NCBI RefSeq assembly: GCF_000006565.2
Contig: NC_031476.1
Location: 6,108,400-6,172,399 of the forward strand
Direction of reading: 5' to 3'
From: Toxoplasma gondii ME49
Lineage: Eukaryota; Apicomplexa; Conoidasida; Eucoccidiorida; Sarcocystidae
DNA length: 64,000 nt
A program made the position numbers and the translations under genes. Below the pieces are notes generated by a model. It did no database searches and had not been told where the DNA came from. It saw nothing but the letters and a program-made list of their open reading frames with translations. Shown one piece after another: positions 48,785-61,948 of the stretch (positions are counted from its first letter, which is position 1; the number at the start of each line of letters is the position of its first letter).

Positions 48785-51273
48785 ACGGCGAGCGTAGAAG
48801 GAAGATGTCTTTTCTCGCGCCGCGAAACTCGGGAAGGAAAAGGTAGTACTCATTCACGACACACCAAAGCGGAGGTGATCACAAATGCGTATACACACAC
48901 GCAACAACTTTTTCGACTGGAGGTATGGATCGTGCATCCACGTGTGGTGCTGGGGAAGAACCGTAGCTCTCTTCCACGGTTCTTTGCACCAGTCGACGCG
49001 GCAGCTACGTAGAGACCTCGTTCAAAGGTCGTATGGCGGCGCGCATCAGGCAAGCCACAGCGAGACGCAGAAACGCGACGGAAAAGAGAAAAACGATGGA
49101 AGAAACAAGAGCAACAGGCACGCAGAGAAAGTGGCCATGCGCCATGGGCTTCGAGAGGCCGCAGGCCCTTCGATCGACTTTGTGAAAACGCGTTCAGGCT
49201 TTCACCGCCCTCTCGTTGCATGTGAATGCACGAAATTCTGTATTCGTACATATATATATATATGTAGATTGATGCATAGTATGCAAACGCCTACGTCACT
49301 ATATGCAAGTGTATTTGCAGGAAGCAAATACGTAAATCTACGCGCAAGTAGGTCTTTACCGTACCAGGAGGGATGCAGACAGGTAGGGTAGATATATGGT
49401 TGATTTTTCCAGCGAGACGGAGCATCTGCTGAGGAGCGTGGACCGGTGCATTCACGGCACTCGGCATTTTGTTTTGGACGGCGGAACGGAACTCGCAGTG
49501 AAACGCCAAGGTGACAACCTCAACGAGATGCTGCGGAAATAAACTCTTCCGACGGTGTGTGGGTTGTGAAGAGCTGCAGGGAGATTTTCTGTTTCTGTGA
49601 CAAACAGCAGATTTTACGGAGACAAAATTCCGATTTTTTAAAAGTGGGCTGTGAAGTGCAGGGAAAATTGTTTTCAGACACGGGATTTTGCGGACGTCAA
49701 CATGTCCGGTTCTCGATCGACGCACAGTGCCGGCAGATGTGTTTGTATTCTTTTCGTTCTAAATTTACCGCAATTTCACAGACACGAAAACTTTGAATTC
49801 GGGTCGAATGGAACACCGAGAGGTGCGTGTCTATTCTTTCCGTGACAAAGGAAACATTACGGAAATAAACACCGTTGATTTTCGCTGCGGACCGTAGAGG
49901 TGCTTATAAGCATGTAGAGGACCAAAATTGTGCCGTATGCATGTAGTATTTGCCTACCGTGTGACGCTGTGTCGCGTCCGATTTATCACCTATCACATAA
50001 TATACATAAATCAGTTCTTTTCTTGGCTATCGAGGGGGTGGCAATTGCGGACTTGATCGAAACATGGGTTCGTTGTGTTGCATCTGCCGCCGGATTGAAC
50101 CTCTTTAGCGTCGCAGATGCCGCACGCCGTCGTGTTTGTGGCTTTGCCTAAGAGAAGACAAATGCCAGCTGCGTATGTGAAGAGAATTCCGCGTCTGTGT
50201 TGTTGAATGCTCGCCGCAGAGCGCGAGTCTGTTTCTTGTACGCCAGTGGGCGAGGCACTCGAATGTGGAGTGGGACGTGCATGCGATCCGTGGAGAAGCG
50301 AGTTTTATGTGCCGAAGAAAGACATCCATTTTGAAAGACCATTTTTCATGAGATTTCTGCACACACGGAAGACCTAAAGTGGTGCAGGCGATTTTTTCTC
50401 CCGCGACTCGGTCGTGTGATTGACGGACCTGAGCAGCGTCAACTGATTTGCTGAAGAAAGCAGAGGGGAGATAGGAGATTCCAAAAGCCCCAGGCGGGCG
50501 CTGCCACAGTTGGTTTCAAGCATATCTTATACGCGCCTTTGCTCGCGTTGTTTGCCACACAATCCCTAGTCGATATGTGTGACTCCATGAAAAACACGAA
50601 TCGATCGAGACAAAAAGACTGATTACCCGCGTCCTGTCGCCCGACTCTATCCTTCTGCTCCCTCGCTAGTTCCACGGTCCTTTTCTAAACTCGCCTCTGT
50701 TGAGTCGTGCGAAACACATCAGACAAGACTTCTTACCGGGACCACGATTTCTTTACTGCTCTGCTGTGCACCACGATTCACTGGACTGCTTAAGACAGCT
50801 TAACGTGCTGGACTTCAGTGTCTTACGCTCTGTCCCTTTGTCGACTCAGAGCGAGTGAACAGAGACAAGGTAGTACCTAGGACACTGCACACGCCTCCAT
50901 TTAAGGGAGACAGACAACCCAGTTCTTTGTGAAGGCTGACAGTCTCTTGTACCTGGGAGATCCTGAACAGGACTTCAGTTATGAGATACAAACAAGTGCG
51001 TTGTGATTGCTGTACACCACCACTCCCGTGGTTCACTTAAGACAGCGAAAAGCGGTGGATGGTCACTTGTTTGTACCAAGCGACGTTGGTTCGGAAGAAC
51101 TTTTTCTTCTTGCGGATTCGGCCTCCTGCAGTGACCCCCTCGCCGTCACCTTCCTCGTCGTCCAGTTCAGGTCCCTAACTCTCCCTCCATTCTGCTTTCG
51201 CACATCCAAACTTCGACTGGGTGTGCGTAAGCGTCTCCGCATAGTTCTGCTTCGCTTTCAGTGCCCACATCCT
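48785..51273. other. Convergent 3' intergenic region
   Basis: ATM1 ends from the left and the hypothetical gene at 51.3-55.7 kb ends from the right. The interval should contain both 3' UTRs. No domain or structural RNA was recognised. A short TATA tract lies at 49252-49263. Confidence 0.4.
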
Positions 51274-52540
51274 TCATTTCTTCCCCTTTCCTTCACTTTC
51301 TTTCGCATCTTCTCGCGCTTGCCGCATCCTTTCTGCCCGCGCCTGCAGGGCACACCGTACCTCACCTAGCACGACTTGCACAAGCGCGAGTTTCAGGTTT
51401 TCCTCAACACTCGCTTTCCGCGTTTGCGCTGCGTTTTCGCCTTCCTGAGACACACCCGACCCTCGCCCTGCAGGCACCAGCAGCTCTAGCTGATCTACTC
51501 CGGCATCCAAAGGCGATCCGTTTGTCGAAGGCATCTTCGCCGACACACAGAGGAGGCTCTGTCGATTCTGTGGCTCCGATGTCTCGCAAGAAAGCGGTTT
51601 TGTTTGCTGACTGGAGTCGACCCCGTTCTGGCGACTCAACAGAATGGAAAGCTCGATATCCACGCGCGTTGTTAGCTTCTCTAGCGCACGCTCCAACGCC
51701 CTTTGCCCTCGAGCCAGCACGGCGTCTCCGAACTGCTCGAAGGGTCCTTTGAAAGGCGAGGCTGGTGTCGCCTTCTCTGGAGTGTACAGACACAATTTGA
51801 GCCAATTCAAGGCCGTGGTGAGCCTCTCCGAGTTCTCCACAACTGTCCCTTCGGCCTCATCCACCAGTGTCGTCACCATCACTCGCCAGAGCATTTCTGC
51901 GTTCTCTGTTTGGGTTGGCGAGTCCAGACACGCTACCCACGCAGAAGGGGAAGGGGAGACAGGCGAAAACGACGCATTCTCATCGACTTCCTGCTGCGGT
52001 TTCTTGGGCTCATTGTAAAGGTGTGACGTCGTTGAGATACTCTTTTCCTGAGCTTCGTGTACGCATCGATTCCCCGCGCCGCTTTCCTGTCCGGCGCCTC
52101 CAGTCTTCTTCGCCTCTCCCTCCATCTTATCACTGCAAGACAAATGAAGCACACTCGCCGTCCACCTTCGCTTGAGCAGAATGAGAATTGCACCCACTGC
52201 GGCATCAGGCAGCGGCGGCGGTTTTCGAATGAGAGACAGAAACAGGTCCTCCTGTGTCGCCAGGTCGTACACCTGCGATGCCTGCAAATTCACACAGACA
52301 AAAAACGAGGTGCAGACGCGAGATATAAACGCGTAGCACCGAACGTTGGAGACACGTATCACGTATGTTTGTTTCGCTGCGAACATTCTTCAAAAACTCC
52401 ACCTTTCTCCAGGTACGAGTCTACAGAGGTCTACGAGCACTCAACAGGGGCGCGAAACATACACGAGACAAAAACCTAAACCCATGTATATCAATATGCA
52501 TACATATGCATGTATGTATATATACGGAAACACACACACA

Positions 52541-52579
<39 letters not shown>

Positions 52580-55500
52580 ACAGGCAGACTGAGGAGGGAG
52601 CACCCATAGGCGTCTCGTGATAAAAGGCAAAGTCGAGGGTACTTTTCCCCTGAATGTCCTTTCCATCTGTGTGGCTCCATGCGACCCTTGCATCACCTGA
52701 CTGAAGCACTCGAACAGAAGCTGGACGTCTTCGGGGTCTCTTTGGCCTGGTTCGGCTACGCTGCGTCTGTCGCTCAGCGCGGAGAGACAGGTTGCCCTTG
52801 AGCCGTCTGCCTCGTCTTCTTCTCCTTCCGCCCGCTGTTCTCTCCGCCTGCCTTTTGCGGATTTCCTACCGACGCCGAGAGGCTGCGATAAGAGCACCGT
52901 CGACGCAGCGGTGCCGCCAGACGTGATCAGGGCGAGGAGCAGCTTCCAGTAAGCGAAGGGTGAGAAGCCCGCGCAGAGAGACAGAAAGCGGTTGGAGCGT
53001 TCGTGTTGCTTGCCAAACGACAGGAAATCAGTTCCTAGCAGACAGAGCTGCTCCGCTTTCCGTTCGACAAGCCACGTGTGCCGCTCTGGGAGCCCAGCTG
53101 TCTGGACAGCTGCGAGGGCGGCGAAGCGCGTGCTTTCGTCGGTGGGTTCTGCACATGCACATGCCACAGCCTTATCTCCGGACGTCCCTCTTCAGGTTCT
53201 TGGTCACACACAAGTCCACGTTTTCTATAGTTCGCCCGCGTCTGTGGCGTCTCGGAGTTGAGCTGCATTTTGCGTAAGCACGCCTCTGTGGGGTGGTGGT
53301 GTCCAGCCCCCACTCAGAACTTGTCTGCCGGTTTTTTGACTTTCCACTGAGTACGCTTCAATGATACCTTACCCTGGGGGTGTTCTTTCTCGGAGCCTTT
53401 AGCGACAACCGTTCCGTTTGTGTTCCCTTTTCGGCAAACGGCGAGGGATGCACTAGCGTGCGGATTTGCGTACGAGAGCAGCAGAAACGAGGCTCGAAAC
53501 GCCATGGTCGCGCGCGAGAGCTGAGAGATCGGCGACGGCATAGCTGCGGAGCCACCGAGGCGGAGCGCGAGAAGGAGATACGAGAAGAAAGCGAGAGAAA
53601 ACGGCGAGACTTCCAGGTCGCCCTGATTCGGAGATGGAATCGCCGTCGTGTTCAACAAACCTGTAAGAGAAGGCAAAAGCCCTCCCCGGTAACGCTCGTG
53701 CAGAAAGGCCCCACACCAAACGAGCGACTGCAGACACGAGAGCAAAGACGGAAGGGGAGAAACCAGACAGCGAGACGACCGAGACGAAGCGGGAGAAGAA
53801 GAAGCGCGAGAAGAAGACTCGCAGGACGAGCCGCACTGCCACACTCGGTTGCGCGCGTCGTAGAAGGCGTCCCGGTTAGCTTGCATCGCTGCGGCCCAGC
53901 CGTCGACATCGCTGGAGTGCGGCGCTCGAGAGTGGAGAGAAGACGAGCAAGGAGAAAGCGAAGAAGTATGTTTTCTGAACTCGACAAATTGGATATCCGG
54001 AAGCATCGGAGTGAACAGTTCGAGGACTCTGAGTGTGGCCGCGAGAATCGTCAGCGGCCCGACGCCGCGGGGGTCGGTGGGCTCCTCGTCAATCCTTCGC
54101 TGCGTCTCGTCGGTCCTTTCGCGCTGCTCCGCAGCCGCGAGGGATACACAGAGACACCTGACGAAGGCGACCAGGCCACAGAGTGTGACGTGAGCAGGCA
54201 TCGGAGCCCGAGCAGAAAGGAGAGGTTCAGAGCCTTCTCTCTCCCTCTCTTCGCTGTCTCTCTCTGCCCTCTCTGTTTCCGTGTCTGAGTCTGTCAACCG
54301 CTGCGAACCGGGAGAGGAAGGCGCAGGAGAGGACTTTATCTCGAGTCCCCACTTCGCTGTTTCTTCCGCTTCGTCTTCACTGTCAGCTTCCGGAAAGACA
54401 AAGTCCCTGGCAGCGGGGGGGTAGAGGCGCCGAAAGGTCTGCGCCCACGCACAGGGAGCATGCAGTTCGTCCAACTCCCAGCTCGAAGCGCCTCCGGTCG
54501 CGGCGGCTCCGGGGCTGGCGAGCCGGTGAAGGCCCAAATGTCGCGCGCGAGAGGCCTTCTTCACAGTCGCATGGAGCACGAGGGATGCGGCCTGGACGAC
54601 GAATTGAGTCCGGCGTCTCCCCGTCGCGCCACAGCAGGCCGCGAGGCTCGGGAGAAGCAGGAGGCGCAGCGCCGGCAAAATATGGACAGAGGACGCGAGA
54701 CAGCCAGACAAACCTACGAACAGTTCCTTCGGCTTCGCGCTTCGACAGAGCGCAGAACACAGAGCAAGGATGGGCAAGCACACACCAGGCGAATGCGCCC
54801 GAGGCGAACATGAGGTGGAACGCGAACGAGAGGCGGGGCAAGAACAGGGAGCACCAGCGGCGGAGGGAGAAGGACTGGGAGTTGCAGCGAGCGAACAAGC
54901 AGAGCAGGACGACGAGCAGGGAGGCAGGAAGCGGGACTCAGGGGGAAGAGGCAGAGGTATCGTGACACCGAGGAGATTTGGGAGGCCAGGAGGAGGATAG
55001 AAGCAATGAGGAGCAGAACTCATTGCAGCTTTCAGGGTGTCCCGGTGAACAGCACTGGAAGCACAGGAGAGGAGGAGAAGAAAAGGATCTACCTTGCCGG
55101 GACTGTGGGGTGAAGAAGAGGCAGATAAGGAACTCAGGCATGCGTCGGAGGCGCGACTTTGTCTCTGTCGCGTCTCGTCGTCTCGCAGTGTCGGCACCTC
55201 ACGCTGGATCTCCCAAAGAACCACAGAAGAAGCTTCGAGGAGACAGGAGAGGATGTCGCACGCGACAGAGGCAAGCGCTGGGGACGTCTCCACATGTTGA
55301 AGGAGAAAATCGTACAGGAGGTACACCCGAGTCGCGAGAATCGATTTCCCCCTGGCAGAAAGGCTACCGTCCTTGTCAAGCTCTTCGTCGCGGGTCTCTT
55401 CGCTCGCAGAGACCTCTTCTCCTTCATGCGTCTTCCGTCGAGGAGACGAGGAAGCTGAGAGACCGAGGGCGGAGCGATGTGTGGCAGAACGCGGAGAAAG

Positions 55501-55665
55501 GGTAGGAGCGGCAGGGAGATTTCCACCGCATGCAGCGGGGAGAGCTAGCCACTCGGTAGCGGCATTGAATGCTGCCTCGGCATCATCAGGCGACGAGACC
55601 GACAGAAGTTTTGTGAGTGCTGCAGGAAGGGTCTGGGGCACTTGCAGACCGAGTGTAGCCGCCAT
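51274..55665 (-). CDS. Large protein of unknown function, alpha-helix-rich
   Basis: Exons 55665-53373, 53148-52697 and 52281-51274 join in phase (GTAAGG and GTGATG donors; GTGCAG and TTGCAG acceptors) and give about 1250 residues. The start MAATLGLQVPQTLPAALTKL has an ATG at 55665. Exon 1 alternates leucine-rich helical stretches (YLLYDFLLQHVE, VACDILSCLLEAS, LRLLLLPSLAACCG) with Ser/Pro/acidic low-complexity inserts, a pattern seen in HEAT/ARM-type repeat proteins. No motif fixes a family. Exon 3 ends in a charged coiled-coil-like tail (RAERMRQAREDAKESEGKGKK). A GTGAGG sequence near 51360 could be another donor leading to a further 3' exon. No signal peptide or membrane segment is evident. 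I do not recognise the function. Confidence 0.68.
52540..52580. repeat. (TA)n microsatellite in intron 2 of the 51-56 kb gene
   Basis: Run of about 20 TA units between exons ending 52697 and starting 52281. Confidence 0.9.
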
Positions 55666-58600
55666 CGTGCTCGCGCCAGCAACGCCCCAAGATGGAAGAC
55701 TGTAAAACGCTTTTCAGCCAGCAGTTCTCCAGAAAGGTGCTCCCATGAAAGAAGGAGAAACGACCTCTCTCAAATGGAGAGTTCAACGGCGACTCTGGAC
55801 CGACTAGCTAACTTGAAATGTGCTTTTTGGCGGCTATGCAGACAATCGAGGGTCACGACGAAGGCGCGGAACAGAAAAAGGGAAGACAAGGGCAGACGGG
55901 AACTGCAATTCAACTGAAATTCACAGGCTTCCGTGGACGAAAAGAGAAGAGACGCTCAGAAGCGACTCGCTAGAAGAACAAGCAGTGCAACGCAGGATTT
56001 GGGTGGGTTTCCACGCTTTTGCTCACTGCGCACTTGTCTTGACAGGGCGTCGAGGAGTGCGATAACCTCACGCGCTTCACATGATTCTAGAGCAGCTGCC
56101 TTCTCAACTGCCACCGTCTAAAGAAAGCAAAAGCGGGACATTGTCCTAGGTGAAGTGCAACAAAGACCACATGAAAAAAGCCGTCCTTTCCGTGTGCACA
56201 TACTACCACAGGGGTCGCTTGCGGTGGAAGATGACTGCCGATCCCGACTTTGCGCCGACACACGATGGCACTTCACGAATTGGCAGACGTGAAGAAGCCC
56301 AGCTTTTATTGTCGGAGACAACAGGGACGCGGTTATATGCGACCAACACTTCTTAGGGCAGCGGTTGTGTGTCTGGAAACTGTGCATGCACCCGCACGGT
56401 GTGTCGGACTGGATTTTCATGCATGCGACGGAAAGGAACACGCACGCAGAAAGAAGCAGCGGCATCATTTTTGTCAAGAAGCGGCGGCCTAGCAGCCTCC
56501 ACTAAGGCGAACCGTTTCCGAAGGAAAGTTTTAGATCCATGGGTCGTCCAGGATCGACTGTGTACGTTCCGCATACACGCTGCGTGTGCCAGACTGGCAG
56601 ACCCTGCACTAGCGCATGTTAAATAGTGACTGCATGTACATCACAGACAATTTTTTCCAGCACAGAGACGCGGCTACGCAAACTGCCTTATATAGGTCAG
56701 TAGACGAGTTCTTTCCAGATGGCGTGTAGTGAGCCTAGATTGAAGGCGAGAGAGTATGAGATGGACGGGCACAGTGGTCGAGTGCCCGTAGTTGTTGACT
56801 GCTGTCACTCACTCCACGGTAGAAAATCATTTTCCGTGGATGAGGTGAACCGGGGCACCCACGTGATTCCACATCTACTTCTTCAGAACGGTTTTTTCCA
56901 CGTTGCCTAGTTGGCCTAAGACCTCGAATAGATGCTAGCAGAATCATAGTCTCATGTACGACCTTGCAGACAGATGGAAGAAAGTGTGCGTGTGACAGGT
57001 CGCAACGTGCCTCGTTTTGCGTCTTCAGGTTGATCCACTACCACAAGCCACTTTTCTTTGCCCGGAATCACAGACAATATGTAGACTTTCCGCGATATAG
57101 TTGTAGCGGAGTGACGCAGAATAGCTCAGAAAGGATCACTAGCGAAGAGGACAGCTGGTTCTTTCACCACATGCTGTCGAACCTTGATGGGCTTTGAGGT
57201 GTGAAACGTCGTCGCATCCGACGAGACGATTCGAAATCGGACACTCTACAAGAGCATCTCAACGTCAGATGTCACACCTGCTTCTCAGGTACGTCATATG
57301 CGTTGGCCGTGACTCGAAAGCGGTACGAGTCGCGCGTTAGGCCGTGACTGGTGGACGGATTCATTCCCTGGCGACCTGGAGGAGGCGATGTTCACTGCTG
57401 GAGACGTCGTCCTTCTGTCTGCGGGCACTTACCTCCACGTCGAACAGTTTCGTTGCCGGAGGTATAACCGTGAATAATGGAGGGTTGACACTTCTCCGCC
57501 AGCGGTTGAATTTGAGGAACGGAGAAGAAAAGCGACGGCAGATTTAGTATGCACGCTTGTGACCTTATTTTTATCTTGTATCGACAACGCGATGGACACG
57601 ACGCGAAAATTGCTACAGGTACCAGTCAGTGTGACAGCCACGCGGAAGCCGACCGCTGATTGCCAAAATTAGAGGTCAACTGCTGATTTCCGTAAACAGC
57701 CAGAACCAAGATTAGCGATAGTCAGTTTGATAAACCCGTACCGGCGGTTTTCAGACCAAACTCTTTGCCATTTTTGTGCAGGGTCGTTTTCCATCCCCCT
57801 TTTTCCCTACCGCTACAACAACAACTAGACTTTCTGCATCAACTGGACATGGTGGCATTTTAGTCTGTCACACTGTCAGCGGGGTAGCGTCTCTTGAGAG
57901 CTCGATACTTCGCCAATGCAATGAACTGTTCCAGTTCTCCTTTCTTGTATCTGTGCGCCCACATCAAACATGTTCACACTTTTGCACATACTGGAAGTCG
58001 TGTGACCCACTCCCCGCGAAATAGTGGCCACGAGACAGCGGAAGTGAACTTGTTGGCATTGAACGCGTTCTCTGTGCCTGACGCATGAAGCACATCCGTT
58101 CCTATACTTATGCGCCGGTACAGTAACGTTGTGTAGCGAGTGGGTACAATGGATCAGCAATTTATATATTTATACAATTTTAAATGGCAGTTAGGGACCA
58201 AACTGTCTCCAGACGTTCTTAACCCAGCTCACGTATTACATCTGACGGTGAACTATCGAATAAGACTGCGACGAGCAACAGAAGTACGCATAACCGCGCA
58301 TTTTGACAACATTTTGTACTACCTATTCTCTCCATCCACGAGCCACTTGTCAATGCATTAGTCCTCTAACAAGAGACGAATCTGCAAGTACTATTCTCTA
58401 AATCGTACCTCAGACCCGCCAGGACACGCTTCGCGTCGTCCTCGGAGGCGACGACGCTCTGATCGCGAATCCTACAGAAATGCATCATCAGATTGAATAA
58501 CAGAGAACTGTGGGCGCAGAACGCTTGCGACCACTGGCTTCGACCCTCTCTCTCAAAACACTGCCCGGAAACAATACTTCTCTCTATGGTGAAAGGACGC

Positions 58601-61225
58601 AGAAAACTCCCATGGACCCCCGTTGTTCACTTGTTCTGACGCTGGGCACTGTAGTGGCGGCAGATGCATTTGGCCAGGAACGTCCTGCATACAGCAGGGG
58701 AAGATGTCTGATATAAGCAGCCACAGCCCTCAACAAAAAAAAGAGAAAGTTCAAACCCTCTAAATGTTCGGGCACTGGTGGTGTTGCGTTGCCATGCACG
58801 TGTCCTCAGCTCTCTAAGTGAATATCGTTTAACATGCTTCTCACCAGCGTTTGATGACACATATTTCGCGGTTTTTCCCTTCATCGTCCAGGGGGGTTTG
58901 TTTGACCGTATAACAAAGCTTCCTGAAAATGTCAAAAACCCGTGGCCGAAACTTCCCTGACCTCAGTATGTGAATGGTGTTCATGGTTTCACGGCGTCTC
59001 AAAGATCAACGAGCGAAAGCGAACGCTGTTTATGCGGTGCCACAACGCACAGCAGGGTGCACTACATCAAAGGCTGAAGAAAACAAACACCAAACAGGTT
59101 CCCGGGTAAAGGACATCCTTCAAGCGAACAGTTTGCGTTTATGCTCTGGAAGCATATATGGAAGAGGCTTTTGACCAAAGCTACTGTTGTCTCAGCTACG
59201 CTGGAACAGAAGCTCCGCTGTCGTCGTTGTCGTGTTAACAAGTGGTGAGGTGACTTTCACATTTCGAATCCTGAGAAATACTTGGATATCGTACTGGCGC
59301 TGAAAGTCCGAAACACTGCAACTTTCTTCCTAGTCTTCGTTTCGCCGCCAGAGCTTTTCCGAAACCCTTTCACACCACAACAAAGAACTGTGTCAACCGT
59401 TCCGTTCGACGTTTCGGGCTAGACGTCCCAGGAGCTTTCACCACCGTTCCACCATCAGGAATCTTTCCAATGAACAATGTTACCTTCTTGGATGCCCACA
59501 TCCTTCTAGCAAATTCCACAAACTAGACGAAGAAAGCCTCGTCCCTAGTTCTTCTGAGCGTATCTGAACTGGAACGGAGCAACATATCACTTCTCAGTAG
59601 TCAGCATTTGCTGCGAGCCTCGCTATTGTTTTTTTGATAGTCCGGTAGCTACAAATCGCACTCTAGCAGGCCACAGAACAGGCTCATTCTTCGCAGACAC
59701 TCGCCACTACACAAACATGACCCCAGTACAATGTACTGGTTGGTTGAGCGGGCGATATTCTGGAGCGGCTGAGCTTCATCTTGTGCCTCAGTGGAAACAG
59801 ATGCTGTTAAAAAAGCGCGCTGCCACAAAGCAAAACGAATATGAACCACTAAACTTGAAATGTGGCTATCAAACGCACGCCAACTCCAATCCAGCGTGCC
59901 CGAAACGCCAATCGACATAGTTGGTCGGAATATACCAGAAGCGTATTCGGCAGATCGCCAGAGCACGCTAGTGAGAAATTCATCAGGTCGGAGCGATTCT
60001 CGAGTGGTATCGGTTGACTGATTTTGCAGTGCCGAGTGCTGCGGTCTTGTTCTGCGGATTCTCCCGCATACGGACACGCGTCGACCTCGAGTCGGCAAAT
60101 CCATACATTTCGGGCAGGACCAGCGAGCTTCAGCTTCAAGAAGCATCCTTAAACTGCAGCTATGACATCAACTTCCGTGGTTATCTTGGATACAGCGAAA
60201 TATAATGTCACATTGAGACTTCACGTTTCGCACAACACCAGAAAGAGTAAAATTTTCCGATCGCTTGCTCTAATCTTTGCAAGTGCAGTCCATTCGTCTG
60301 CGGAATCGGGACTTCTCCTGTCGTCCACACGGTTGAAGGTATCAGAACACGTGCGAGCTTTCGCACCGCGAAATCTGACCTACGCCTGATTTGCGTGTCC
60401 CAGTATTTCATGTCAGAGGCTCATGCTCCAGTCATATAACCTATGTGCAATGTCAAATCAAACCGAAGCTCAGCTCTCCCTCTGGGCACTATGGCGATCA
60501 GGTCGCAACCTCTTCGTGCACGTTTCCCTGGCTACCGTCGGTCAGCATCGAGTTAACGCTTACCTTGCTCAAACGGTCACGTCGATTAACAACAACTCGT
60601 GAATACTGCTGAAATAAAAAGTCTCGACTACGGCGTATTGCTAACCTAGCGTACGAGCAGTCCCGTAGAAACTGACCAAGTGGTGCACAAAAAACAGAAA
60701 ACAGCCGGTTTCCCTCGTGATGTTACTTTACCAACACCAGCCGGCCACCAAATTATACACCTACCTTAAGCAAAACGTCACCGGACTTGCTGTTTGAGAG
60801 AAGAGTGTTGTTCTCAGGGGGTTCCCAACACTGCTTGAACGATTCAGAATCACCGTTTCGTTAAACGTGTAAATATATATATATATATATATGGCATAAT
60901 ATATATATGGCAGGTAGCACTGCTGAGAAAAGGCCAAATAAAGGTTACGGCATTTGTTCATAGCCCTACTGAACGGCCCCATCCGTGCAACTAAGCGGCA
61001 GAGCAACTCTGAACCTGCTGAAAACAGGGGTCTACACGCGTTGGCGAATATGGCCCAATTAACGTGCTCTTGTTCAATGCCGTGCAAAACGCATTTGCAG
61101 CATTCGTAATTGCTACCACCTGTCACATTTCTAAGTGACAGAGGGATAGGACGCCGTCACAAGGTGAGACGCTTAATCGAAGACGTGGCGAAAAGGGTTG
61201 AACTTAGAGACCATGTACAAAAATT
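55666..61225. other. Long interval without a supported gene
   Basis: Coding signal drops: base composition is close to even, open frames are short, and no splice chain with recognisable protein was found on either strand. The largest frames (59649-60146 minus; 57776-58024 plus) have no family features. A short (TA)n tract lies at 60872-60910. The part near 55.7 kb must contain the promoter and 5' UTR of the preceding minus-strand gene. Confidence 0.4.
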
Positions 61226-61871
61226 TCACGTATACAAAACGCCCACAAATGATTTTGCACATCCTGTTCCCTCTCTAAGGTTGCTCGTTGATCGAATGAC
61301 ACACCTCCCGGCCAGGAAAAGAAACGGCTTGGGAAAGTATATGCTCACGAGCTTTGGATCAAATCCCGCACCACGCGCCATACCAACCCACACTTGGTCG
61401 CCTGTTGCCATTTTTAACTCGAAGAAATCATCCTCGAAGAAAACCACATACATGTCCCTAATTTCTGATAACTGTCCTGGGGGGAACGCACTGGTGAAAA
61501 CAAGATGCCGGAAGCCCAGGAAACGTTTCCAAAGCAGATCCAGCCAAACGATGGGATAAGGAAACATGAGTTGTCCGCCACCTAAACATCCCCTGTCCAA
61601 ACTCGAGCCTTTGACCTCCCTAGTACGATAAGATGAATATTTAAGAAAATTCAACTCGACTGAGTATACGACCCACACAATGTGAGTCGCGCCTGACGAG
61701 TATTGTTCTTGAACGAGACACAGACTCTGTCCCCACGTAAAATATGTTCACAACATCCGTCGTTTGGAAATACTCATTTCCTCGGGGAACGCCATGCGAA
61801 ACGCGTCTCCACAACCTTTCAGCTTCGACGGTACGAGGCCAACGCAGCAACACGAAACAGTTTTTGTTCAC
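61226..61871 (-). CDS. Possible ORF(s) of unknown function
   Basis: A 150-codon open frame (61678-61226) is rich in aromatic and hydrophobic residues (IVWLDLLWKRFLGFRHLVF; FFEDDFFELKMATGDQVWVG). A second frame just upstream (61871-61641) also reads protein-like. They lie 3' of the membrane-protein gene on the same strand. No signal peptide, domain or firm splice junction between them was identified. An opposing plus-strand frame (61110-61559) covers the same bases, so strand is not certain. Confidence 0.3.
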
Positions 61872-61948
61872 CGCTATCTCACGTCATTTTCGGCTGATTC
61901 CCAAGTTGAGACATGAGAACTGTAATTGTGCTCTGACATGAGGGGTAC

